Shown: piece after piece, positions 16,635 to 23,896 of the stretch
How positions within the stretch are numbered: the stretch's first letter is position 1
Layout: each line of letters starts with the position of its first letter
DNA from: Paraburkholderia tagetis
Lineage (GTDB): Bacteria; Pseudomonadota; Gammaproteobacteria; Burkholderiales; Burkholderiaceae
Direction of reading: 5' to 3'
Assembly (NCBI RefSeq): GCF_022213065.1
Contig: NZ_JAKLJA010000022.1
Coordinates: 1-64,000, forward strand
Length of the DNA stretch: 64,000 nt
Translations under genes and position numbers: made by a program
Notes under the pieces: model-generated
What the model was told of the DNA's origin: nothing
The model's database searches: none
The model's input: only the letters and a program-made list of their open reading frames with translations

Positions 16635-17777
16635 TCAAAGGCTGCGCGCGATGATGAGCTTCTGGATGTGGCTCGTGCCCTCGTAGATCTTGCACACGCG
16701 CACGTCGCGCGCATAACGCTCGACCGGGAAATCGCTCAGGTACCCGTAGCCGCCGTGAATCTGGATGGCGTCCGAGCACACCTTTTCAGCGATCTCGCTT
16801 GCATACAGCTTGGCGATCGACGCCTCCTTCACGCACTCGATGCCTGCGTCGCACAGGCGCGCGGCATGCAGCGCGTACTGGTACGCGATTTCGACCTGCA
16901 CGGCCATGTCGGCGAGATCGAAGCTCACGGCCTGAAGCTCGGCAATCGGCTTGCCGTAGGCCTCGCGCTCCTTCGCATAGGCGACGGCCGCGTTCAGCGC
17001 GGCGCGCGCCACGCCCGCCGCGATGAAGGCGATGCCGATACGGCCATCCGAGAGTCCGCCCATGACGAGGCGATAGCCGTCGCCTTCCTTGCCGAGGATG
17101 TTCTGCGCGGGCACGCGATAGCCTTCGAGCGCGATCTGCGCCGTGTGCGCCGTGTGCTGGCCCATCTTGCTTTCCACGCGGGTCACGGCATAGCCCGGCT
17201 CTTTCGGGTCGATGATGAACATGCTCGCGCCACGCTTGCCCGCGGTCTTGTCCGTCACCACGAAAGCGAGGCCGACGCCGGCTTCATTGCCGTTCGAGAT
17301 GAACTGCTTTGCGCCGTCGAGCACATAGTGGTCGCCGGCGCGGCGGCCCGTGGCGCGTAGCGCAGCCGTATCGGACCCCGCCTGTGGCTCGGACAGCAGG
17401 AAGGCGCCGATCGATTCGCCGCGCGCCATGGCCGGCAGGTAGCGGCGCTTCTGCTCCTCCGTGCCGTGCACGGCGATGCACAACGCCGCGAAGTTGTGAA
17501 CGTGAAGGATCGTCGCGAGACCGGCATCCGCACCCGCGAACTCATACTGGGCCAGGCAGAAGTCGCTGACACTCGCACCGGCGCCGCCGTATTCCTCCGG
17601 CACCAGCATGCCGAGAAAGCCGAGGTCCGCGAGCGCCTTGAGTTCGGCATGCGGCCAGGCCGACGTGCGATCGCGTTCGGCGGCCGTCGGGGCGATCACT
17701 TCGGCGGCCACGCGCCGCGCCGAATCGCGAATCAGGATTTGCTGCTCAGTCAAAAAAGCGCTCGATGCGTCTGCCAT
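16635..17777 (-). CDS. acyl-CoA dehydrogenase (short/branched-chain type)
   Basis: First gene of the leftward operon; 380 residues. Start placed at ATG (MADASSAF) with GGAGAC upstream; a TTG four codons earlier overlaps that Shine-Dalgarno sequence and is unlikely. This is a complete ACAD: LSEPQAGSD (FAD contact), QFISNGNEAG, QIHGGYGYLSDFPVERY, and the YEGTSHIQ box with the catalytic Glu. It therefore looks like a conventional homotetrameric enzyme of the isovaleryl/2-methylbutyryl group, unlike the other two ACADs in the operon. Confidence 0.92.
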   Translation of the reverse strand: MADASSAFLTEQQILIRDSARRVAAEVIAPTAAERDRTSAWPHAELKALADLGFLGMLVPEEYGGAGASVSDFCLAQYEFAGADAGLATILHVHNFAALCIAVHGTEEQKRRYLPAMARGESIGAFLLSEPQAGSDTAALRATGRRAGDHYVLDGAKQFISNGNEAGVGLAFVVTDKTAGKRGASMFIIDPKEPGYAVTRVESKMGQHTAHTAQIALEGYRVPAQNILGKEGDGYRLVMGGLSDGRIGIAFIAAGVARAALNAAVAYAKEREAYGKPIAELQAVSFDLADMAVQVEIAYQYALHAARLCDAGIECVKEASIAKLYASEIAEKVCSDAIQIHGGYGYLSDFPVERYARDVRVCKIYEGTSHIQKLIIARSL

Positions 17778-17885
17778 ATTCGTCTCCAAACTTTATGGGT
17801 GGTCGGCCAGTCACTGCGGCTGGCCGGTCATGTCTCGCTCTCGTCGCGCACGCCGTCCGATATACGCTCGAGTCACCCAGATTCT

Positions 17886-17918
17886 ACTCATGAGTTAATC
17901 AAAAATCCATAGAGTTAA
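17886..17918. promoter_or_regulatory. operator cluster of the catabolic island (site 1)
   Basis: Contains the perfect palindrome ACTCATGAGT (17886-17895). It also holds two direct copies of GAGTTAA (17892-17898 and 17912-17918) exactly 20 bases apart, two helical turns. On the minus strand the first reads TTAACTCATGAGTAGAA, and the same string with one change recurs at 21238-21254. It lies across the spacer, -10 and start region of the predicted operon promoter, so binding would repress. Confidence 0.65.
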
Positions 17919-17932
17919 TTTTGTGGTGTCAA
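17904..17932 (-). promoter_or_regulatory. promoter of the leftward acyl-CoA operon
   Basis: A perfect -35 TTGACA on the minus strand (complement at 17927-17932), a 17-base spacer and a weak -10 TGGATT (17904-17909). It points at the ACAD gene starting at 17777 and is overlapped by the operator repeats. Confidence 0.55.
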
Positions 17933-18095
17933 CCGCTGCGGCAAGGCAACGACCGGCCCCAGAGCCGGATATCACCCCATGAATGACGCAAGCGGATGCC
18001 ACCAGCCGTCAGCACCGGCCGTCGGCCAGGCCACGCCCCGTCAAACGATCGACTACGTGGTAACATCGATATACTCAACCCTTACCCAACTAACC

Positions 18096-18800
18096 ATGAC
18101 CGCGACCGCCCCCAAACCCCGCGCTGCCCGCAAGCCGAAGGAGTCGACCGCGCGCTGGAAAGATGCACTGCCATCGCGCGAGGATCTCCAGAAGCTCAAG
18201 AAAACGGCGCTCATCCGCGAGGCCAGCCGTGCCTTCAAGGAAAAGGGCTTCCACAACGTCTCCCTGGACGATGTCGCGGAACGGCTCAACATTACGAAGG
18301 CGGCGCTGTACTACTACGTCAAGGGCAAGCGCGAACTGCTGTTCGAAACGCAGAGCGTCGCGCTCGATCTTGGCGACATCGCGCTTGCCGAAGCCAGCCG
18401 AGGAACAACGGGGCTCGAAAAAATCGCGCTGGTCATCAGCCGTTTCATCTTGCTGGTGACGGATGATGCGGTGCTCAGCGTGTTCGTGTCGCTGCTGGAC
18501 GACCTGCTGCCCGAGCATCAGGAGATCGTCCGCAAACGGCGACGCGCATTCGACCTGCGTGTGCGCGAGCTCATCCAGGAAGGTATCAAGGACGGTTCCA
18601 TCGCGCCCTGCGAACCCAAGCTTGCCGTCGCATGGCTGATGGGCGCCTTCAACTGGATTCCACAATGGTTCCGGCGTGACGGCGAACACAGCCCCGAGGA
18701 ACTCGCGCAAACGCTCGTCCAGTTCATGACAAGAGGCCTCGCGGCGGACCCAGCCGGCCTCGACAATCGGTTCGCGCAGATTCTGACGCCCGCGCGGTGA
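18096..18800 (+). CDS. TetR-family transcriptional regulator of the acyl-CoA island
   Basis: A 234-residue regulator if started at MTATAPKP; a start at 17979 would add 39 residues. The N-terminal HTH is clear: IREASRAFKEKGFHNVSLDD followed by VAERLNITKAALYYYV. The C-terminal ligand domain is helical, with no close assignment. Position between two divergent catabolic units and the shared operator sequences nearby point to local control of acyl-CoA genes, probably relieved by an acyl-CoA ligand as in PsrA/FadR/KstR-like repressors. That is inference. Confidence 0.9.
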   Translation: MTATAPKPRAARKPKESTARWKDALPSREDLQKLKKTALIREASRAFKEKGFHNVSLDDVAERLNITKAALYYYVKGKRELLFETQSVALDLGDIALAEASRGTTGLEKIALVISRFILLVTDDAVLSVFVSLLDDLLPEHQEIVRKRRRAFDLRVRELIQEGIKDGSIAPCEPKLAVAWLMGAFNWIPQWFRRDGEHSPEELAQTLVQFMTRGLAADPAGLDNRFAQILTPAR

Positions 18801-18807
18801 TCCGCAA

Positions 18808-18827
18808 CGGGGGCGCAAGCGCCCCCG
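18808..18827 (+). terminator. GC-rich hairpin after tetR
   Basis: GGGGGCGC (18809-18816) pairs perfectly with GCGCCCCC (18819-18826), eight bases after the TetR stop, across an AA loop. There is no U-tract. Confidence 0.4.
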
Positions 18828-18861
18828 CCCGGACGGCCCGCCTCACTGCACGGCAACTTCC

Positions 18862-18910
18862 AGGTCGCTACTGGTCGCTACCTGGTCGCTACTGGCCGCT
18901 ACCTGGCGCT
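18862..18910. repeat. short tandem repeat, about 11-bp units
   Basis: Alternating GGTCGCTACT and GGTCGCTACCT units, with one GGCCGCTACCT variant, give four to five tandem copies in the gap between the convergent TetR and DUF1254 genes. No role is apparent. Confidence 0.8.
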
Positions 18911-18989
18911 CACCAGCGGCGGCGGCGCCCCGTTGCCCGACGCGATTCGCCTGCCTTGTCCAGTGAGCGCGCCAGCAGCATTGGGCCTT

Positions 18990-20357
18990 TTACTGACGCA
19001 CAGTGTCGACGAGCGGTGGCGGATAGTAGGGTGCCCCCGTTGCCGTGGGTAATGCGCCATACAACCGGTAGGTGAGCGCGTAATGCTCGCCGGCCAGTGT
19101 CGGCAGCCAGTTCGACTCGGGCACGCCATCTGGCTTGTGCGGCCCGAACGCCAGTGTCAGCGAGCCGTCCGGATTGGCTTGCGGGTTGGCCTCGCGGTTG
19201 AGCACATACCGGCCGAGCGGGTTAGGCATGACCTTGTACTGAACAGCGTCAACGGCCGCGACCGACCAGAAGTAGTGGACCGTGCTCTGGGGCAACGCGC
19301 CCTTCGGGAAGGTCTGGAGGTAGGTTTTCCCGCCGTCCAGATGCGTCCTGCCGAAATAGATCACCTCGGCGGCGGTATTGGCCCAGATGCCGACGAGATC
19401 GATAATGCTGCGGCGAACGTAATCGCTGCCGTATGTGCCGACCGCAGCGGACCGGATCCAGCCGTTGCCGACCGGCCCGAGCGTGCGGAGGCGCTGCGCG
19501 AACATGGGCAGCGCAACCCGGCCGATAACGTCGTCGACGCGCTGCCGGCCGGCCTCGCCGGACTGCACGAGCGCCGTCACGGCCTGCACCTTGCGACGCA
19601 CCTCGTCCATCCCCGGGTTGCCGTCCGGCGCACCGACGAGAATCGCCGGTGCGAAATCGAATGCCTGCGCTCGCGGCAACTTCGCATTGCTAAAGAGTGG
19701 CACGCGAACCAGGGGCTCGGGATTGACTGCGCCGATCGGCGTCAGCTTGATCTCGTGCTGAAGATGCACGGCCTTTTCCGGGTGCTCGCCCATCTCGATA
19801 CGCGCCAGCGCCCGCACCGTGCGAACCGGGAGATCGACGCGCAGTGCGTCGGCGGGAATGTCGACATGGCTGCCTCTCAGGCACAGCGCGTAGCGGCCGT
19901 AGGGATGCTGCGGGAAGGTTCGCTCGTTGATGTTGAGGATCGTTTCGCCCCACCCGTCCAGCATTTGCCAGGTGTAGTAACGCCCCTCGATGCGCGGCAA
20001 GTCGAGCAGCACGCAGTTTTTTTCGTCGACCGAGATCCAGGCTTCCGAATAGACGACGTCGAGATTCGGGTTCGCCCACTCCACGCCACCCGGCTTGCGA
20101 TGCACGATCTCGTTCCAATGGAAGCCGTCGCGCTCGAAGTCGAGCTGTTGCTGCCGCAGCACGGCCAGCCGGCCGAGCAGGTAGAACCAGGCATCCGTGA
20201 TGTCCTCGTCGGACACCGCGTGCGCCGGTTGCTGAGCGAGCGCCGAGGGCTCCGGGGTTGCGGCCGGCTGGGTGACGCCCTGGCAACCGCCCAGCCCGAT
20301 GGCAAACGACATCGCGCAGAACGCGGTACCGGTCATGGCAAACGCATTTCGCCTCAT
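18990..20357 (-). CDS. DUF1254/DUF1214 lipoprotein
   Basis: A 455-residue protein. Start at MRRNAFAM is supported by AAGGAGG. The signal peptide ends in GLGGC, a lipobox, so it is probably lipid-anchored. N-terminal DUF1254 (about residues 60-190, with NPNLDVVYSEAW and PRIEGRYYTWQMLDGW) and C-terminal DUF1214 (about 330-440, with NREANPQANPDGSLTLAFG) are in the usual order. These proteins are common beside catabolic and lipid genes but have no settled function. It follows the crotonase gene by 21 bases and so shares its transcript. Confidence 0.85.
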   Translation of the reverse strand: MRRNAFAMTGTAFCAMSFAIGLGGCQGVTQPAATPEPSALAQQPAHAVSDEDITDAWFYLLGRLAVLRQQQLDFERDGFHWNEIVHRKPGGVEWANPNLDVVYSEAWISVDEKNCVLLDLPRIEGRYYTWQMLDGWGETILNINERTFPQHPYGRYALCLRGSHVDIPADALRVDLPVRTVRALARIEMGEHPEKAVHLQHEIKLTPIGAVNPEPLVRVPLFSNAKLPRAQAFDFAPAILVGAPDGNPGMDEVRRKVQAVTALVQSGEAGRQRVDDVIGRVALPMFAQRLRTLGPVGNGWIRSAAVGTYGSDYVRRSIIDLVGIWANTAAEVIYFGRTHLDGGKTYLQTFPKGALPQSTVHYFWSVAAVDAVQYKVMPNPLGRYVLNREANPQANPDGSLTLAFGPHKPDGVPESNWLPTLAGEHYALTYRLYGALPTATGAPYYPPPLVDTVRQ

Positions 20358-20378
20358 GGTTTCCTCCTTGTTATGCAA

Positions 20379-21167
20379 TCAGCGCCCGGTGAAGCGCGGC
20401 GCCCGCTTTTCCTGGAACGCGGCAAGGCCTTCGGCAAGGTCCTCGCTGCGCTCGTGAAGCGCGACCATGACCAGTTCCTGGCGCAGCGCGACTTCCACCG
20501 GCTGCTCGAGCCCATCGTTCACGAGCGCCTTCATGCGGCTCACGCCAAGCGGACTCTTCACCGCGATCTTCGCGACCAGTTGGTCCACTGCTCCGGCCAA
20601 CAGCCCGTCTTCCACCACCTGATTCACGAGGCCAGCGGATTCCATGGCCGCCGCCGAGACGAATTCGCCTGTAAACATGAGGTATTTCGCGCGCGCGGCG
20701 CCGATCTTGCGCGGCAGCCGAACCGAGCCGCCGCCACCCGGCAGGAGTCCGAAATTCGCGTGCGCGTCGCCGAAGCGGGCCGATTGCGCGGCAAGCACCA
20801 GGTCGCAACAGAGTACGAGTTCGAGGCCGCCCGCCAGGGCAAGCCCATTCACGGCGGCAATCACCGGACGCGGGAACCGTTCGAGACGGTTCAGCAACGC
20901 CAGCAACGCACCGAGGAACCGCGCGGAGTTCGATTCCCCGCTGGTCGTCTCGCCGCGCACGAACTTCAGGTCCGCGCCCGCGCAGAAAGCCCGCCCAGCC
21001 CCCGTCAGCACGACCACGCGCGCGTCGTCACGTGACAGGGCTTCGTCGAGCGCGCGATCCACGCCCGCGACCACCTCCGGCGAAATCGCGTTCATGGCCT
21101 CCGGCCTGTTCAAGGTGATCCACATCGCGCCGTTGCGCACTTCGGTGATGACGCCCTTCTCTTCCAT
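20379..21167 (-). CDS. crotonase-family enoyl-CoA hydratase/isomerase-like protein
   Basis: A 262-residue crotonase. Start at MEEKGVITE, supported by GGAGGAG; the frame is open 16 codons further. Oxyanion-hole motifs are present (CAGADLKF and ALAGGLELVLCCD), and the first catalytic Glu is kept in GGLEL. At the second Glu position of classical hydratases the sequence reads FGDAHANFG, with His where Glu is expected. The reaction may thus be isomerisation, hydrolysis or C-C cleavage rather than simple hydration. It is first in a two-gene leftward unit behind the operator region at 21218-21250. Confidence 0.88.
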   Translation of the reverse strand: MEEKGVITEVRNGAMWITLNRPEAMNAISPEVVAGVDRALDEALSRDDARVVVLTGAGRAFCAGADLKFVRGETTSGESNSARFLGALLALLNRLERFPRPVIAAVNGLALAGGLELVLCCDLVLAAQSARFGDAHANFGLLPGGGGSVRLPRKIGAARAKYLMFTGEFVSAAAMESAGLVNQVVEDGLLAGAVDQLVAKIAVKSPLGVSRMKALVNDGLEQPVEVALRQELVMVALHERSEDLAEGLAAFQEKRAPRFTGR

Positions 21168-21217
21168 GCCTGCTCCTCCAGCCACGAGGCTGATTCGTCG
21201 CCCACTCAGATACAAGA

Positions 21218-21250
21218 TTAACTTCTAAGAATTAATATTAACTCATAAGT
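21218..21250. promoter_or_regulatory. operator cluster of the catabolic island (site 2)
   Basis: TTAACTTCTAAG (21218-21229) and TTAACTCATAAGT (21238-21250) are direct copies 20 bases apart in the gap between the divergent crotonase and racemase genes. The second differs from the operator upstream of the ACAD operon by one base over TTAACTCATRAGTAGAA. The region is markedly A/T-rich against its surroundings and probably carries both promoters. Confidence 0.65.
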
Positions 21251-21336
21251 AGAAATATGCGACCATACGGTCGGACCCTACCCCGTTCACCCTGCGCTCG
21301 AAAAGCGCCCGCCATTCCAATCCGAAAGGAGACACC

Positions 21337-22461
21337 ATGAGCCTGCCGCTCAAAGGCATCCGCGTCATCACGCTGGCCGAACAATATCCGGGACCTTACG
21401 CGACCCTCGTTCTCGCCGATCTGGGGGCCGACGTCATCATTGTCGAGCGCCCCAACGGCGGGGACCCCGCGCGCCAGTTGCCCGACTTCCACGCGGCCCT
21501 GAACCGCGGCAAGCGCGCGGTGGCGCTCGATCTGAAGAGCGAGGCGGACCGCGCAGCGCTGCGCCGGCTCATCGAGTCGGCGGACGTGTTCATGGAGGGC
21601 TTCCGCCCGGGCACCATGGCGCGCCTCGGGTTCGGCCATGACGACGTGGCGAAGATCAATCCGCGCACGGTCTACGTCTCGATCTCCGGCTTCGGCCAGA
21701 CCGGCCCGTACCGCGACCGCCCGGCCCACGACCTCTCGTACCAGGCCATCGCCGGCCTGCTCTACCGCCAGGCGCAGACGGGCCAGATCGAGGCGTCGCC
21801 GGAACTGGCTATCGGCGACCTCTCCTCCGCGATGTTCGCCGTGGCCGGCTGCCTTGCGGCGCTGGTCGAGCGGGCCGCCACGGGCCGCGGCAAGTACGTG
21901 GACGTCTCGATGACGGATGGCCTCGTCTCGTGGATGAGCGTGTTCCTCGCCCCGGTCATGAACGGCGGTGAGCTTGGCATGGCGCACATCAACGGCCAGC
22001 CCGCCTACGGCGTGTTCCGCTGCGCGGACGACCGCCTGCTCACGCTCTCGATCACGCACGAAGACTGGTTCTGGGCGCCGCTGTGCGAGTTGCTCGGGCT
22101 GCGGGAGCTTGCGCCCATCAAGGGCCCCGAACGCACGGCGCGAGAGGGCGAGCTCAAACCGCTGATCGCCGCCGCCTTGCTCAAGCGGCCCCGCGACGAG
22201 TGGGGCCCCATGCTGGATACGGCCGGCGTTGCCTGGGGCCCGGTGAACAGCCTCGTGGAAGTCGTGCAGGACGCCCACTTCCGCGAGCGCGGCATGTTCC
22301 GCCAGGTCGCGGAATACAACGGCAAGACATCGTGGTACGTCGCACAGCCGCTCGTCTTCGACGGCGGCGAGCATCCGGGGCCTGCCGCCGGCGTGCCGGG
22401 GATCGGACAGCACAACGAAGGGATCCTCGCGCCGGCAACTCACCCGGAAACCCTGGGGTAA
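21337..22461 (+). CDS. CaiB/BaiF family protein, probable alpha-methylacyl-CoA racemase
   Basis: A 374-residue class III CoA-transferase-fold protein with AAAGGAG before the ATG. The racemase branch is distinguished by a His-Asp catalytic pair. Here His131 (PAHDLSY) and Asp161 (AIGDLSS) are 30 residues apart, the spacing known for mycobacterial MCR (His126/Asp156). I therefore favour epimerisation of the 2-methyl centre of branched acyl-CoA over CoA transfer, though family III transferases share much of this sequence. First gene of the rightward unit of the island, with a thiolase, ligase and SDR downstream. Confidence 0.82.
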   Translation: MSLPLKGIRVITLAEQYPGPYATLVLADLGADVIIVERPNGGDPARQLPDFHAALNRGKRAVALDLKSEADRAALRRLIESADVFMEGFRPGTMARLGFGHDDVAKINPRTVYVSISGFGQTGPYRDRPAHDLSYQAIAGLLYRQAQTGQIEASPELAIGDLSSAMFAVAGCLAALVERAATGRGKYVDVSMTDGLVSWMSVFLAPVMNGGELGMAHINGQPAYGVFRCADDRLLTLSITHEDWFWAPLCELLGLRELAPIKGPERTAREGELKPLIAAALLKRPRDEWGPMLDTAGVAWGPVNSLVEVVQDAHFRERGMFRQVAEYNGKTSWYVAQPLVFDGGEHPGPAAGVPGIGQHNEGILAPATHPETLG

Positions 22462-22481
22462 ACGTCACAGCTTTCTCTATA

Positions 22482-22515
22482 GACACATTTTTTACTCGTG
22501 AGTAATCTATGTGTC
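22482..22515. promoter_or_regulatory. 34-bp concentric dyad (operator site 3)
   Basis: The inner near-palindrome TTACTCGTGAGTAA (22492-22505) is flanked at equal distance by GACACA (22482-22487) and TGTGTC (22510-22515), all sharing one centre. The core ACTC-N2-GAGT matches the palindrome upstream of the ACAD operon. It lies about 40 bases before the thiolase start. Confidence 0.7.
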
Positions 22516-22556
22516 AATCCGGTCGCGGAATCGAAAATTACATCAGGACAAACCTA

Positions 22557-23795
22557 ATGAAAGACATTTATGTGGTTGGCGTCGGCATGACGCCGTTTGG
22601 CCGCCTGCTCGACCAGAGCATGAAATCGCTGACTCGCGTCGCCACCGAGGCGGCACTGAAGGACGCCGGCATCGCGAAGGAAGTCATCGACGCGGCCTTT
22701 TTCGGCAACACGTCGCAAGGACACATGGAAGGCCAGCAGATGATCCGCGGCGAGATCGCGCTGCGCGACATGAGCATCGGCGGCGTGCCGGTCGTCAACG
22801 TGGAGAACGCCTGTGCGAGCGGCAGCAGCGCTTTCGTGCTCGCCGTCAATCACCTGCGCGCGGGCGCGGGCGAAGTCGCGCTCGCGATCGGCGCGGAAAA
22901 GATGTTCGCGGAAGACCGCGCGCGCATGTTCTCGGTGTTCGACAGCGCGCTCGACGTCTCGCGCTCCGAGGCGATCTTCGCCGAGCTGCGCAAGATCGGC
23001 GAGGGGCTCGAGATTCCGCCAGGCACGACCTCGCCGCGTCCGTACAGCGTCTTCATGGACGTCTACGCGGCGTTCTCGCGCGCGCACATGAAGCGCTTCG
23101 GCACGACCCAGCGCCAGATCGCGGCCGTCTCCGCCAAGAATCACCAGCACTCGGTCCACAACCCGCTTTCGCAGTACCGCAACGCCTACACGATCGACGA
23201 GATTCTCGCGGCCCCGCCGATCACCTACCCGTTCACCGTGCCGATGTGCTCGCCGGTCTCGGACGGCGCAGCCGCCGCCATCCTCTGCACGGGCGACGCG
23301 CTCAAGCGCCTTGGCATCGACCCGAAGCGCGCGATCCGCGTGCTGGCTTCGGTCATCCAGACCGGCACCGACCGCGCGCCGGACGATATTGAACAGCACG
23401 TGACCGTGCGCGCCGCGCGGCTCGCCTATGAACTCGCCGCGGTGGGCCCGAAGGACGTTTCGGTGGCCGAAGTACACGACGCGACGGCAATGGGCGAGAT
23501 CGTCCAGATCGAAAACCTCGGCTTCTGCGAATTCGGCGCGGGCGGCATGCTCTCCGAGCGCGGCGACACGACGATCGGCGGGCGCATTCCGGTGAATCCG
23601 TCCGGCGGCCTCGAATCGAAGGGCCACCCGGTCGGTGCGACGGGTCTTGCGCAGGTTCACGAATTGGTGACCCAGCTGCGCGGCGAGGCCGGCGCCCGCC
23701 AGGTCGATAACGCCCGCATCGCCGTGGCCGAGAACGGCGGCGGACTGTACGGCGTGGAAGAAGCGGTCGCCTGCATCACGATCCTCGGCCGCTGA
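22557..23795 (+). CDS. thiolase family protein
   Basis: A 412-residue protein, started at MKDIYVVGVGM (weak AGGAC upstream); a longer frame exists. Catalytic Cys lies in VENACASGSSAF, with His in EVHDATAMGE and SKGHPVGATGLAQ and a late Cys in EAVACITILGR. It belongs to the SCPx/acetyl-CoA acetyltransferase-like group and is only moderately similar to the other thiolase in the window. Two distinct thiolases suggest two rounds of chain shortening with different substrates. It is separated from the racemase gene by 95 bases that hold the 34-bp dyad, so it probably has its own promoter. Confidence 0.88.
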   Translation: MKDIYVVGVGMTPFGRLLDQSMKSLTRVATEAALKDAGIAKEVIDAAFFGNTSQGHMEGQQMIRGEIALRDMSIGGVPVVNVENACASGSSAFVLAVNHLRAGAGEVALAIGAEKMFAEDRARMFSVFDSALDVSRSEAIFAELRKIGEGLEIPPGTTSPRPYSVFMDVYAAFSRAHMKRFGTTQRQIAAVSAKNHQHSVHNPLSQYRNAYTIDEILAAPPITYPFTVPMCSPVSDGAAAAILCTGDALKRLGIDPKRAIRVLASVIQTGTDRAPDDIEQHVTVRAARLAYELAAVGPKDVSVAEVHDATAMGEIVQIENLGFCEFGAGGMLSERGDTTIGGRIPVNPSGGLESKGHPVGATGLAQVHELVTQLRGEAGARQVDNARIAVAENGGGLYGVEEAVACITILGR

Positions 23796-23804
23796 GGCGA
23801 AACC

Positions 23805-23838
23805 GGGCCGGCGCGGCGGCGGCAGCCCCCGCCGGCCC
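23805..23838 (+). terminator. hairpin after the second thiolase gene
   Basis: GGGCCGGCG (23805-23813) pairs with CGCCGGCCC (23830-23838), a perfect nine-base stem ten bases after the stop. No U-tract follows, so it may only attenuate. Confidence 0.4.
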
Positions 23839-23896
23839 GCGTAGCATACTAACGAAAGCGTGGCGCGCGTCGCTACGCCATTGGAAGGAGACTCAA

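Larger units (their letters stand above)
17778..18095. promoter_or_regulatory. divergent control region between ACAD operon and TetR gene
   Basis: About 320 bases, with a strong minus-strand promoter and an operator cluster in 17886-17932 (listed separately). The right part (17940-18095) is GC-rich and could code a longer N-terminus for the TetR protein, since the frame is open back to an ATG at 17979. Neither TetR start has a good Shine-Dalgarno sequence. Confidence 0.6.

Noticed and set aside
17778..17789. TTG start four codons upstream of the first ACAD
   Set aside because: The TTG overlaps the GGAGAC Shine-Dalgarno sequence that serves the ATG at 17777.
21238..22443. 401-codon minus-strand frame
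   Set aside because: Antisense to the CaiB/BaiF gene, which has a strong ribosome binding site and clear motifs; the antisense product is low-complexity Arg/Ala.
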